A DNA stretch of 64,000 nucleotides from Oscillospiraceae bacterium (GCA_003526845.1 DPVM01000008.1:62001-126000), one strand, 5' to 3'; positions 37,501 to 46,652 are shown, counted from the stretch's first letter. Notes: generated by a model not told the origin, from the letters alone. Program-made: numbers and translations.

Positions 37501-40500
37501 CTTTGAAATTTTCGGTGGCACAGACACTTATTCCTATACTAAACATGCAGGTGCTAAGGGTGCTTGGACCGGTGCAATGTTCGCGGTTGAGGCTGTAAAT
37601 AACTTCCTCCCATCATTCGTTCCGAGTATTTCAGACCATAACTTGAGCGCTGCTACTGCAGTTGTTAAGAATGCGTCACTTTCAGGCTTGACCGACGGTT
37701 CTTCCTTCGGTACAAACAGCCTCAACATCACTAATAACGCATCGGGTCTTAACAGATTCTACAGAGATGCAAACGGTGATGTTCATCAAAGCGACAGATA
37801 CTTTATGTATATCGACAGTATCGATATTGCATCAACGAACGGTTCCTCATCAAACCTTACATTGGGTGATTATGAGAAAGTTGTTTCTCCTGATGAAACA
37901 CTGAGAGTTTCTCTCACAGGTGCTGCTCCGAAGGGTAATGCACTTTATACATTTAAAGTTAATTACTCAATTTTCAAGGGCAAAACTTCAGGTTCAACAA
38001 AGCCGTCTATCACTCCTGAAAATACATATGCAACAAACCTCACGGCTACTGCATACTTGTATATGACAGAGGATAAGGCTTGGCAGCAAACCGTTTATAA
38101 CAACTCGGGTGAATTTAATACTGCATATCAGGGATCGGGAGCAAACCAATCCAATGATTATACATTTACATCGGATGAAGGCGGTACAGGTAAGAACCTC
38201 TACGCTACATTCCCGAAGGCATTCATTATTCCTAAGTCTGAATTGAAAGGCTCAAAGAACTTTACAAAGAATGTTATTCGCGTTACTAACAAGAGCGGTA
38301 GATCGACAGCTCTTGGCGTTATTGGCGGTAATACATATTCATTCGACGGTATGTACACCTATCTTTCATCGGGCACTAAGTATTATGCTGTAACTGATGG
38401 AAAAATTGCCGATACACTTACAACTGCTTCGGCTGCTAACGATAAAGTTGCATATGTTGCGGTTGATAAGTCAACAGGTAATATCCTTAACTATAACTTG
38501 TATGACTATTCAACAGATAACGGTAAATCTTGGAACCGCGGCGAAAAGCAAGCAACCGGCGTTTACGGCGGTTACACTTCAGAGGAAGTCAATGCTCTTC
38601 CTGAAAAGGACAATGACGGCTTCACAACAAGAGCCCATGTTGCTTGGACAATGGATGAATTCCTTGCTTCAGGCTACGCATTCGGTGTTCAAAGAGAAGA
38701 AGCTGCTCCTGATGCTCAAGGCAACAAGACATATGTTTACAATTCTGTAATGATTAACTTGAAAGGCAATGCAGAAAAAGAGGTATCTTGGACTTCAACA
38801 AACGACGGCAATACTTACAATTCTTCTGTAGCAACACTCCTTCTTCAGGGTAAGGCAGATTGCAACGGTAAGCTTTCAATTTCGTTTGGTACTCCTATTG
38901 CCGGTCTCTACTTTGCAACATCTAAGACAGCAATTACTAAACAGTCATCTGCCAATGTTCAGTTCCTTGCGTATGACGGATCAACCGATATGGATGTTCA
39001 AGACTTCGATATGCCGGTATTCGTTTATACTACAAACAACCCGAACCTCAGGGGTACTGTTCATATGTATGTAGCCGATGACTCTGTTTCTACAACCCTT
39101 AATACACAGTATAACGCTGCACTTAAGGCATCAGCTACTTATGCATCAAATGACTTTACAGACGCTGATTCAAACGGCGACTCTGCAACTTATAATGCAT
39201 TCCAGAATGCGCTTTCAGATTCTGTTAAGCTCATTTCTACACCTATCACAACAGCAAATGCAACCACACTCGGTAACAAGACTCAGGTAGTTCCTAAAAC
39301 AACCGAAACAACATCAAACCTTAATAAGGATGTTGCTTACGAACCTGTTTCTAAGGACACTGCTCTTCCGGCTGCTCTTCAGGCAGACGCTACAAAGGGC
39401 TCTGATTTCTGGTATATCGACAAGGCTTGCACAATTCCGATTTATTCGGCAACAGAGCTCACCGGCTCTAACCTTACTCAGGACGCAGCAGGATATTCAG
39501 TTGCTAAGAGTGATGAAGACAACAAGTATCACTATGTAAATGCTCCTACATCGGAGACTGCATGGGATACTACAACATATGTCGACAGCACTTTGAATGA
39601 AACATATCCGTATCTCTATGAGACCGGCGTTCAAAAGAAGGATTCAAACGGCAAGGCACTCTATAAAGAGGTTAACTTCGTCTACAGAGATAAAGACGGT
39701 AAGAAGTGCACCTCTAAGGATGCTTGGGCTTACAAGTTTGCTGAAACAGTTACAGAATCAGTTCCTAACGATGCTGCCACTGCAACTGACAACCGTGGTA
39801 TCTATCAAAAAGCTCTTGATAATATCACATACAATATGATTCAGCTTAAATCAAAGGTTAATACTGCAATTGCTTCTCGTATCGATGGCAATAAGGACTC
39901 TGACGGCAAATATATTGATGTTGTTCAATCACGCAAGGGTCTCAACAGTGTTAACTTCAATGTTGCATCATATGAAAAGATGGTACAAATCGCTAAGGAT
40001 GCAGAATCTCTTATCTACTATGTTGATAAGGTAGATGCACAAGGCAATAAGGTTATCGCTAAGGATGAAAACGGTAAGGAAATTACCGACGCTGCAGGCA
40101 ACCCTGTTTACGAACAAGAGCCTAAGACAGAGCATTCATCACTCGAAATCAAAGCCGCTCTCGATATGTATAATGAGTACAAGGGATATGTTCAAAGCCG
40201 CGGCTATAAGGGCGCTAAGCTTGAGCAGGAAATCACTTGTGCTACAACTAAAAACTATGATCACGCTCAAAACAAGAACCTTGTTGACAGCGATATCCTC
40301 ACCAAGGATGACTTCACCGTTTCTATCACTCGCGATGATACTACAGGTGCTATCACAGCCGCTACTGTAACTAATAAGACATCAAAGGGCGCTAAATACG
40401 GCAAGTATGTTGGCGGCGTTCTCGCTAATGAAGGCGATGTTGTTTACAGCGATGTATCATGGACTAATTATGTAAATGCTCTTGCTGAAGCAATCGAGGT

Positions 40501-41056
40501 TGCTCAGGAAGGCACTGCAAATATTTCAAAGATTTATACAATTAAGTGTAATCTTGCAAATGCCGAAAACGCTCTCACTGCAAAGAGCGCTGATCCTGAA
40601 CCGTCTGACACCATCACTGTTTCCGGTAAGGTAACAATTGCTACAAATCTTGACGGTACAGCAGGTGATAAGGGCATTGTAGGTATTAATGTTGCAACAG
40701 CAGATAAGTCAATCGTTGCTACCACTGCTTCTGACGGTACATTCACTATTGAAGTTCCGGCAGGCACAACAGAGCTTGTTGTTTACGGCGACACAACTGT
40801 TGACAGAACTGTTACTCTTTCGGGTACAGCAAGCGTAAGCGATGTTGTTATCCCAATCAATATCTGCGACTATGTTAAGAATGGCTCAATTGATGCGTAC
40901 GATAACTCTAAGTTTGTCGCTGCACTCAATAATGGTGAATATGGTATTTACTATGACCTTGTACCTAATGGAGAGCTTGACGCTTATGATAACTTACAAT
41001 TCTTAGCATTCTTGAACAAAGATATTGTTTATGCACCGTTAGCACTTGATAAATAA
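34544..41056 (+). CDS. Giant secreted protein with dockerin-like C-terminus, function unknown
   Basis: 2170 residues, GTG start 12 bases after GGAGG. A signal peptide (KKLLALFLSVLMALTCFTGALNAFAA) resembles that of the divergent giant. The large central part has no recognised domain; near residue 347 DFNGDGKIEDMNSDGQEE looks like a calcium-binding EF-hand-type loop. The C-terminal ~150 residues form two modules: a carboxypeptidase-regulatory/beta-sandwich-like domain (VSGKVTIATNLDGTAGDKG to VVYGDTTVDRTVTL) and two dockerin-like repeats, CDYVKNGSIDAYD...F and YDLVPNGELDAYD...F. The same two modules end the protein encoded next. This suggests assembly onto a cell-surface scaffold; function otherwise unknown. 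Confidence 0.85.
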   Translation: METKYSKVFAKKLLALFLSVLMALTCFTGALNAFAASKDSDKDYYDDNLAANFMAWAETTDEQTAEALLNYADKHLPDLATSLLGSTHVYFSVNAVVATITIDGYLDSVDGAFDLVKQAQDILGKFGNVVGGDVKNLDLTPISSLTPASSGKYVVSDCGKSYRQNYSAKELVVALAKVLYVNSNDLAGKNILGQFVKGKFNLGNLLQNLILKKDVYALLQDTLDMWSGYQYNLVYNIVANVMIKNTDWFTDEEKTAYYADLKATNASGRTYAWNYDDVLFKALSKSLLQKISVLVTYNTYYTNDKGETIPESSYTRYKDGKIQDSKLVYSDEFMDKENNKMNVYLFQYDFNGDGKIEDMNSDGQEEKLSIAKNDTLYSFAFRALKLAWYTVLKDTLGTVHVNDDNVKTDNADFKNFDNLFFYWKQKSENGGWNYTDWTSNYSAANVKAWAESAYAGYKYSSADAFLADVKANLSYDRNVVDNAKGNWRDVDSTKLFAKLRYSPLADKYFNMQTGPINLYFTQTGTADIDSFFETAFSKYNNMVSGFNDALVAVTKTIFINSDNIGYGSKDNKPVTNLEVPTMGETGPTDSISTISTTLVANTMNMVEYVANATDPNLLNGFYKKNNLTMKTSGVSIKEPGNLNESNFEDAMLPLLISCLQNINMLDPVHDEVWDSCKDAEGVAVVALEEYLSFVLPDKDYSVLYTYDSNGYIVAKNNGSLFDSAVLPMARDALSYVIQSVVPCLYKDSNNNWKEWDVYTAPVTSEADLLDILNSVICYYASQDTFKDCGYKAGRKADSYGKAVASLLGVVNADGSCQVTLNNTIWQNLDAVVNKLLPIVGTLQYGDTSKAGQASTKSLIWDELVNGILDIADTHASGKQGITNLIERILTVVTAPPISAKGVDKMVYDDFLVPFANALFGGRYSGQHYDKVIPYSSWYDKDAYADTKSDSPFDSLVTTSTLGYYSASNDTADGKETGVLGILIYNIFEIFGGTDTYSYTKHAGAKGAWTGAMFAVEAVNNFLPSFVPSISDHNLSAATAVVKNASLSGLTDGSSFGTNSLNITNNASGLNRFYRDANGDVHQSDRYFMYIDSIDIASTNGSSSNLTLGDYEKVVSPDETLRVSLTGAAPKGNALYTFKVNYSIFKGKTSGSTKPSITPENTYATNLTATAYLYMTEDKAWQQTVYNNSGEFNTAYQGSGANQSNDYTFTSDEGGTGKNLYATFPKAFIIPKSELKGSKNFTKNVIRVTNKSGRSTALGVIGGNTYSFDGMYTYLSSGTKYYAVTDGKIADTLTTASAANDKVAYVAVDKSTGNILNYNLYDYSTDNGKSWNRGEKQATGVYGGYTSEEVNALPEKDNDGFTTRAHVAWTMDEFLASGYAFGVQREEAAPDAQGNKTYVYNSVMINLKGNAEKEVSWTSTNDGNTYNSSVATLLLQGKADCNGKLSISFGTPIAGLYFATSKTAITKQSSANVQFLAYDGSTDMDVQDFDMPVFVYTTNNPNLRGTVHMYVADDSVSTTLNTQYNAALKASATYASNDFTDADSNGDSATYNAFQNALSDSVKLISTPITTANATTLGNKTQVVPKTTETTSNLNKDVAYEPVSKDTALPAALQADATKGSDFWYIDKACTIPIYSATELTGSNLTQDAAGYSVAKSDEDNKYHYVNAPTSETAWDTTTYVDSTLNETYPYLYETGVQKKDSNGKALYKEVNFVYRDKDGKKCTSKDAWAYKFAETVTESVPNDAATATDNRGIYQKALDNITYNMIQLKSKVNTAIASRIDGNKDSDGKYIDVVQSRKGLNSVNFNVASYEKMVQIAKDAESLIYYVDKVDAQGNKVIAKDENGKEITDAAGNPVYEQEPKTEHSSLEIKAALDMYNEYKGYVQSRGYKGAKLEQEITCATTKNYDHAQNKNLVDSDILTKDDFTVSITRDDTTGAITAATVTNKTSKGAKYGKYVGGVLANEGDVVYSDVSWTNYVNALAEAIEVAQEGTANISKIYTIKCNLANAENALTAKSADPEPSDTITVSGKVTIATNLDGTAGDKGIVGINVATADKSIVATTASDGTFTIEVPAGTTELVVYGDTTVDRTVTLSGTASVSDVVIPINICDYVKNGSIDAYDNSKFVAALNNGEYGIYYDLVPNGELDAYDNLQFLAFLNKDIVYAPLALDK

Positions 41057-41449
41057 TCGTTGCGTTTGCAACTAATCTTTTGGTAAAAAGCAGGTGTTGT
41101 GCCGAGTTGATACGGACGATTTGGCCCTACCGTTATTTCGCTGTGAATACTCCGCCGGTAAATATTTTATGGAAACGGAATATTTACACATCGGTTTAAA
41201 CAACACAAACAAATAGCGGAATCAATGAAACCGTTTTCGACTTTGCCGAATCTATTTTTTCAAGTATTTACATCTTTGTAGATTTAAGCCTGCTTTTTAT
41301 CTATTATGCTACAATAATATGCGGCGTCGCTGCCTTAACGCAAGCGCAAAGGCGGCGACAATGCGTGTTATTGCAGCCAAACAGTAATGAGAGGACGGCA
41401 TCGAATTTTTGAATTCAATATAAGATGCCGTGGGTTATTATGTCTTACT
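41057..41449 (+). other. Intergenic region with a hairpin, no gene seen
   Basis: About 390 bp. No clear T-tract terminator follows the giant gene. GTCGCTGCCTT pairs with AAGGCGGCGAC (one G-T) at 41326-41359, a stem without a T-run that may be a leader structure of the next gene. A TACAAT-like -10 lies near 41310. Nothing else is recognised. Confidence 0.45.
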
Positions 41450-42553
41450 ATGAACTTTTTAAAAAAGAAAGTATTACCCATCCTACTCGCATGCATAGTG
41501 ATACTCCTTGCCGCTGTTCCGCAAATTTCTGTATTTGCTGAAAAAGGAACGCTCGGCACGGAGAATCCGGTTTGGAAAGCATCATTTCTCGATTCTGACG
41601 GCAATGCAGCCGACGGCAATTCGCTCCTTGCGGGTGAATACACCGTCAACCTTAATCTGTATGGAATGAAAACCGTTTCGGTTTTGCAGATATCTGCAAC
41701 ATATACCGATGCGGTCACCGTCAATTCGTGCAAAACGATAGCACAATCTAAGTCGGCTCTATTTCGTGACATAATAAAAAAAGAAAATGATAATGAATTC
41801 GACGCCGTTGTTGCCGCATACAACAGCGATTCCGTTATTACCGCCGTTGATATTGCAGATGGCGAAACAATGGTGTCACTTAATATAACAGTTAATACTC
41901 CGGGCGATTTTGCGAATTATTTTTCTCTCAATACCGACCCTGAGCGCACATATATCGGCGCCGATCTCGGCGACGGCTATGACAGCGCATACACCTGTGT
42001 CGAAAGCGCAGATGTTCAGGCTCCGAGCGACAGAAAATATTATCCAAATATCACACACGATATGTCGCCGGATATTAGCGTAAAAACATACGATGTTAAA
42101 GGTCAAATCACAATAGCTACAAATCTTGACGGCACAGCCGGCACAACCGGAATTGTCGGTATCACTGCCTCCGTTGCAGTGGGTGACAAAACTGTCACCG
42201 CAACAACTGACTCGGAGGGCTACTACACCCTTTCCGCTTTGCCGGAGGGCACATATACCGTCACCTTCAGCGGCTCAACAACTGTCGACCGCACTGCAAC
42301 GCTCGTCGTTTCAGCCGATAAGGCAGATTCAAACGGTTTAATCACCGTTTCCGCTGTTCCGATTTGTATTTGTGATTATGTCAAAAATGGCGAAATTGAC
42401 GCATATGATTATTCAACATTTGTTACTTCATTTAATGGTGATTATAATATTTACTGTGATTTGATAAAGAATGGTGAAATTGATGCGTATGATATGTCAC
42501 AATTTTTGGTATTTCTTAACAAAACTGTCGAATATGCAAAAATTGCATTATGA
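41450..42553 (+). CDS. Secreted protein with the same dockerin-like C-terminal module
   Basis: 367 residues. I chose the ATG at 41450 because it directly precedes a good signal peptide (NFLKKKVLPILLACIVILLAAVPQISVFA cleavage region); the longer frame from 41387 adds only an arginine-rich stretch. The N-terminal mature domain (about residues 35-205) is beta-rich, with GEYTVNLNLYG and ETMVSLNITVNTPG, and loosely recalls a cohesin-type sandwich, but this is not secure. Then follow a beta-sandwich (ITIATNLDGTAGTTG to GSTTVDRTATLVV) and dockerin-like repeats CDYVKNGEIDAYD and CDLIKNGEIDAYD, closely matching the preceding gene's end. No clear ribosome binding site. Confidence 0.78.
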   Translation: MNFLKKKVLPILLACIVILLAAVPQISVFAEKGTLGTENPVWKASFLDSDGNAADGNSLLAGEYTVNLNLYGMKTVSVLQISATYTDAVTVNSCKTIAQSKSALFRDIIKKENDNEFDAVVAAYNSDSVITAVDIADGETMVSLNITVNTPGDFANYFSLNTDPERTYIGADLGDGYDSAYTCVESADVQAPSDRKYYPNITHDMSPDISVKTYDVKGQITIATNLDGTAGTTGIVGITASVAVGDKTVTATTDSEGYYTLSALPEGTYTVTFSGSTTVDRTATLVVSADKADSNGLITVSAVPICICDYVKNGEIDAYDYSTFVTSFNGDYNIYCDLIKNGEIDAYDMSQFLVFLNKTVEYAKIAL

Positions 42554-42596
42554 GACGATAATCGTATTACTTAATTATTAATGGAGGAATTTTTAA

Positions 42597-45338
42597 GTGA
42601 GAAAATCATTTAAAAAAGTAGTTGCATGTCTTCTTGCTGTACTTATGGTTACATTCTCCGTACCATTTACAGCACTTGCTACTCCTGATGATTATAAGCC
42701 AAACTTTACTTTACAGTTCAACACCTTTGTTGCTGATGACTCGTTTGACGCTGAAGGTATCACATCAACAAAATGGGGTATGAAAACTCCGGCATATGAT
42801 CTTTATTCAGGCGTTCACGGTGCTCCTCTTGATTACGAGGGTGGCGTTAACAAAGAAGATGGTTCCCTTGAAATCACAAGACTTTATCTTGAAAACAGCA
42901 AAGTTCAAGGTATCCTTGATTACAACGGACTTACAGCAGATGATTATGCTGGTGAAGTAACAGGTCAAACTAACTATGTAAAAGGTATGCCTTTCACAAT
43001 TACAGTTAAATTGAATAACATTCATGAATTAACTGCATTTGAACTTAAAAACACATATTCTGATAATATTGCTCCTGCTATTGTCTACAAAGCAGGCGCA
43101 AGAGCTAATACAGCAACAGCTAAGATTGCCTCAATTGCAGATTATAAAGCTGATACAGCAAAGTCAAAGACTCCTGTAACAAATGAGAAATCTGTTTATC
43201 AAACAGCAGGCAATTACTACGAGGGTATGTATGAAGGTAACAACAGTAATGCTTCATTTACAGCTTCATCAGGTGCTGTTTATTCCTATGCTACTCTTAG
43301 TGGTGATGGTCGTGAATCACAAGATTTCACTTCTGTAAACACTAATGTGGATAATGGCGGCGACGATGGTATCACTAATCCGAAAACAGGTGCAACAGGT
43401 TATGATTGCGCAAATGATGCTATCCTTGTTACATTCCTTTTCATCGTAACCGGTGAAGTATCAGAACAACACCCAATTAAGATTGGTCTTTACCAAGACA
43501 AACACAGCGGTGCATCATGTGCACAGAACATGAGCGGTTTGGATGATATCAATCTTGCATCATATGGTCAAAAGGTTGAAGGTCAAGTTGGTGCATACCA
43601 CTGCTATTTCATGGGCTATAATGCACTTACTAAACAATCACTCGGTGCTGCACAGCATACTCACACTGCAGGCGAGCCTAAACAAGAGAATGTTGTTCCC
43701 GCTACTTGCACAACAGACGGTTCATATGACGAAGTTGTAAGATGTACAGAAGATAATGAAATCATTTCTACTAAACATCATGTAATCCCTGCAACAGGTC
43801 ACAAATTTGTTGACACAGTAGTTGCTCCTACATGTACTGCTCAAGGCTACACATTGCACAAGTGCTCTGTTTGCGGCGAAGAGACCAAGGACACTTACAC
43901 AGACGCTCTCGGTCACGAGTATGGCGAATGGGTAATTGATAAACCGGCTACAGAAGATACAGAAGGTTCTAAACACCGTGATTGTATCCGTGGTGACGAT
44001 ACACAAACAGCAGTAATTCCGCAACTCACTCATGTTCACACTCCTGCAGCTGCAGTTAAGGAAAATGAAGTTCCTGCAACATGTGAAGCAGAAGGTTCTT
44101 ACGACGAAGTTGTAAGATGCTCAAAGTGCGGCGAAGTTATTACTACTACTCACAAGACAACTCCTGCTCTCGGCCACAAGTGGAAAGCAACTAAGGTTGT
44201 AGCTCCTACTTACGAGTCACAGGGTTACACAGAGTATGTTTGTGAAAACGATCCATCTCACACCAAGAAGGATGACTATACAGCTAAGCTTGACGGCGTT
44301 AAGCTCACTGTAAACGGCAAGTACAGCTCATATGGTAGCGTTGAAGGCTATGATTTCGACAAGGCTACATGGGCTGGCAAGAACTCAACTGTTACTCTTA
44401 AGGCATCGCCTATCGAAGGCGCAGTATTCGCAGGTTGGGAAATCGACGGCAAAGTTGTTTCTACTGCTGAAACTCTTGAGCTCACAATGTATAAGGACAT
44501 CACTGTAACTCCTATCTTCCAGGAGGAGCAGAAGTCAACAATCACTGTTGTATTCCTTGATATGTACAACAATGTTACAGCTTCATACACAAATATGACA
44601 GCTGCTGAATTCCAGGCAGAAATGGCAAAAGCTATTCCTACACCTGCTGAATATCCTGGCTACACATTTGCAGGTTGGAGCCAGACAGATGATGCAATCA
44701 AGGCTCTTGATACATCTGCTACAATCACTTCGAGCTACAAAACTCGTGGCAACAGCTACACAGTAAACGCTCAGGGCGCTAACATCACTGTTAACGGCGA
44801 GACAAAGGCTGACACATTTGCTGACATCGCTTATGATACAGCAGTTACTGTATCTGCTGACAACGCAAAGGCTTGGGCTATCGACGGCACAACAGTTGCA
44901 GTTGGCTCATCTTACACATTCTATGTTGGTTCTGATGTAACAATCACACCTGTAACAGATGCTGTAACTGACAAACCTATGACTGCAATCGTAAGTGCTG
45001 CTCCTGCAACAGCAGGCTCATATCGTGTATCATTCCTTGCTTCATCATACATCCCGGCTGGCTACACAGTAATCGACCGTGGTTTCGTATATGGTAAGGG
45101 CGCTACTCAGGATGAGTTGACTCTTGAAAAGGTTGGCACAACAATCGCTGCAACAGGCGCTAAAGTTAAGTCAATCTCTGTTCCTACAAATAAGGACACT
45201 GTTAATGATTTCGGCCTTGTTTACGGTGTTAAGAATAAGGATGCCGCTGCTACTGCTGTTGCTTATGTAACAGTTAAGAGCATGGCTGACGATTCAGTTA
45301 CAACTGTTTACTCAACAATCAGCCAATTCAATTATTAA
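42597..45338 (+). CDS. Secreted repeat-rich surface protein
   Basis: 913 residues, GTG start nine bases after GGAGG. Signal peptide KKVVACLLAVLMVTFSVPFTALA. Residues about 30-340: beta-rich domain (GMPFTITVKLNNIHELTAFELK; ILVTFLFIVTG), perhaps cohesin- or Ig-like. Residues about 353-570: at least four tandem Cys-containing repeats of the clostridial surface type ('VPATCTTDGSYDEVVRC', 'APTCTAQGYTLHKCSVCG', 'GHEYGEWV', 'GHKWKATKVVAPTYESQGYTEYVC'). Residues about 575-760: InlB-type/bacterial-repeat sandwiches (GAVFAGWEIDGK, YPGYTFAGWSQ). The last 120 residues form another sandwich without a sorting motif. Probably an adhesin-like or matrix protein. Confidence 0.8.
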   Translation: MRKSFKKVVACLLAVLMVTFSVPFTALATPDDYKPNFTLQFNTFVADDSFDAEGITSTKWGMKTPAYDLYSGVHGAPLDYEGGVNKEDGSLEITRLYLENSKVQGILDYNGLTADDYAGEVTGQTNYVKGMPFTITVKLNNIHELTAFELKNTYSDNIAPAIVYKAGARANTATAKIASIADYKADTAKSKTPVTNEKSVYQTAGNYYEGMYEGNNSNASFTASSGAVYSYATLSGDGRESQDFTSVNTNVDNGGDDGITNPKTGATGYDCANDAILVTFLFIVTGEVSEQHPIKIGLYQDKHSGASCAQNMSGLDDINLASYGQKVEGQVGAYHCYFMGYNALTKQSLGAAQHTHTAGEPKQENVVPATCTTDGSYDEVVRCTEDNEIISTKHHVIPATGHKFVDTVVAPTCTAQGYTLHKCSVCGEETKDTYTDALGHEYGEWVIDKPATEDTEGSKHRDCIRGDDTQTAVIPQLTHVHTPAAAVKENEVPATCEAEGSYDEVVRCSKCGEVITTTHKTTPALGHKWKATKVVAPTYESQGYTEYVCENDPSHTKKDDYTAKLDGVKLTVNGKYSSYGSVEGYDFDKATWAGKNSTVTLKASPIEGAVFAGWEIDGKVVSTAETLELTMYKDITVTPIFQEEQKSTITVVFLDMYNNVTASYTNMTAAEFQAEMAKAIPTPAEYPGYTFAGWSQTDDAIKALDTSATITSSYKTRGNSYTVNAQGANITVNGETKADTFADIAYDTAVTVSADNAKAWAIDGTTVAVGSSYTFYVGSDVTITPVTDAVTDKPMTAIVSAAPATAGSYRVSFLASSYIPAGYTVIDRGFVYGKGATQDELTLEKVGTTIAATGAKVKSISVPTNKDTVNDFGLVYGVKNKDAAATAVAYVTVKSMADDSVTTVYSTISQFNY

Positions 45339-45349
45339 TTATCGCAAAT

Positions 45350-45383
45350 GCCTGCACCGCAAGGCGCAGGCTCCCCTCGGGGG
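45350..45383 (+). other. Two adjacent short hairpins
   Basis: GCCTGC/GCAGGC and CCCC-TC-GGGG, with no T-run. They lie between the repeat-protein gene and the 39-residue gene and may be a processing or read-through site rather than a terminator. Confidence 0.4.
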
Positions 45384-45421
45384 CGACCAATTATTAAAAT
45401 CTAACAGTGGAGGTTATGTTA

Positions 45422-45541
45422 ATGAAAGAGTTATACACAAAGCCGGAACTCACAGTTGCTGAATTCACAGTAGAAGATGTAGTTACAACTTCAACAAACG
45501 AACAAATCAGCAGACCGTTCGGTGACGGTGACGACGACTAA
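45422..45541 (+). CDS. 39-residue peptide, function unknown (possible peptide precursor)
   Basis: A short ORF with a strong ribosome binding site (GGAGG, spacing 9) and its own terminator, so I believe it is expressed. The peptide starts MKELYTKPELTVAEFTVEDVV, then TTSTNEQISRPFGDGDDD. Its 'KPEL.V.EF..EDV.TTS' pattern recurs, as I recall, in many short clostridial proteins of unknown role. No cysteines for lanthionine rings, no double-glycine leader site, and no maturase beside it other than a radical SAM gene that fits PFL-activating enzyme better. Function unknown. Confidence 0.65.
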   Translation: MKELYTKPELTVAEFTVEDVVTTSTNEQISRPFGDGDDD

Positions 45542-45552
45542 ATAATAAAAGG

Positions 45553-45579
45553 GGCACGGAGCAATCCGTGCCTTTTTTT
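45553..45579 (+). terminator. Terminator after the 39-residue peptide gene
   Basis: GGCACGGA-GCAA-TCCGTGCC followed by seven T. Confidence 0.92.
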
Positions 45580-45584
45580 ATTGC

Positions 45585-45842
45585 CGATAATGTGCATAAA
45601 CCGCTTTGCTTTGCGTTTTTTGCTCGGGGGCAGTACCTTTGTACGGCACCCACTCGCAAGAAAACGCAATTTATCTCACATCCTCGGCAATAAACGGAGC
45701 GATAATGTGCATAAACCGCTTTGCTTTGCGTTTTTTGCTCGGGGGCAGTACCTTTGTACGGCACCCACTCACAAGAAAACGCAATTCATCTCACATCCTC
45801 GGCAATAAACAGAGCGATAATGCTGATAAATCGCTTTGATTT
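45585..45842. repeat. 115-bp tandem repeat (two full copies and a degenerate third)
   Basis: Copies start at 45585 and 45700 with nearly identical sequence, and a diverged start of a third copy at 45815, all beginning CGATAATG. Each full copy contains an imperfect hairpin, GGGGGCAGTAC/GTACGGCACCC. Frames on both strands stay open through it but are repeat artefacts. Confidence 0.88.
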
Positions 45843-45873
45843 TCTGAAAACATTAACCGAAAAAATAATCCTC

Positions 45874-45902
45874 TTGATATTTTCAGGCAATGATAGTACA
45901 AT
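45874..45902 (+). promoter_or_regulatory. Promoter of the PFL-activating enzyme gene
   Basis: TTGATA, 17-bp spacer, TACAAT, 31 bp before the start codon. Confidence 0.65.
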
Positions 45903-45932
45903 ATCATTGAGTTTAATGAAAGAGATGATTTT

Positions 45933-46643
45933 ATGGCTAATATACATTCGTTCGAGTCGCTTGCCGCACTTGACGGCGTAGGCATTCGCTACGATATTTT
46001 TTTCACCGGCTGTCCGCTTCGTTGTGCTTATTGCCACAACCCCGACACTTGGTTTAAATCCGACAATAATTACACCGCAGAGCAGATTTATAAAAAAATA
46101 ATTCGCTACAAGCCTTATTTCAAAAAAGGCGGCGGCGTCACATTTTCGGGCGGCGAGCCTTTGCTCAATGCAAAATTCATTAACGAGGTTTATCCGATGA
46201 TTGCCGCAGAGGGCATCGGCTACTGTCTCGACACCTCCGGCTCTGTCGCTTTGACAGACGAGGTTAAAACCGCTATCGACAACTCCGATATGGTGATTCT
46301 CGACATCAAATTTTACAACCCTCGGGATTATGAAAAATACACCAAGGGCGATTTTGACAGGTTTGTCGAGATTGGCAAATATTGCACCTCAATCAACAAA
46401 AGAATGTGGCTTCGCACGGTTGTTGTGCCCGGCATAAACGATACCGAGGCGGATATGGACAAATATGCCGAATTTGTCGCTCAATTCAAGTTTGAAAAAT
46501 ACGAGCTTCTCGCTTTTCACACGATGGGATTTTTCAAATACGAAAATTTAAAAATCGACAATCCGCTTAAGGACACCAAGGCACTCGACAAATCCCGCCT
46601 TGAGGAACTCCAAAATTATTTAAACAGCAAATTGCAAAAATAA
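45933..46643 (+). CDS. pflA: Pyruvate formate-lyase activating enzyme (radical SAM)
   Basis: A 236-residue radical SAM enzyme that installs the glycyl radical on pyruvate formate-lyase. Seen: the cluster motif CPLRCAYCHN (CxxxCxxC), GGGVTFSGGEPLL, the DTSG and DIKFYNP segments, and WLRTVVVPGIND. Length matches PflA rather than the longer two-ferredoxin glycyl radical activases. No glycyl radical enzyme is adjacent, so its partner is elsewhere. It follows a short peptide gene, but a strong terminator and a repeat separate them, so a peptide-modifying role is unlikely. Confidence 0.9.
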   Translation: MANIHSFESLAALDGVGIRYDIFFTGCPLRCAYCHNPDTWFKSDNNYTAEQIYKKIIRYKPYFKKGGGVTFSGGEPLLNAKFINEVYPMIAAEGIGYCLDTSGSVALTDEVKTAIDNSDMVILDIKFYNPRDYEKYTKGDFDRFVEIGKYCTSINKRMWLRTVVVPGINDTEADMDKYAEFVAQFKFEKYELLAFHTMGFFKYENLKIDNPLKDTKALDKSRLEELQNYLNSKLQK

Positions 46644-46652
46644 AAATCATTG

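Noticed and set aside
45507..45981. Several open frames on both strands through the 115-bp repeat
   Set aside because: The frames consist of the same repeat read in different registers; one also runs through the terminator of the 39-residue gene. No ribosome binding site supports them.
45422..46643. RiPP system: 39-residue precursor plus radical SAM maturase
   Set aside because: The radical SAM protein matches PFL-activating enzyme in length and motifs, has its own promoter, and is separated by a strong terminator and a repeat. The peptide has no cysteine.
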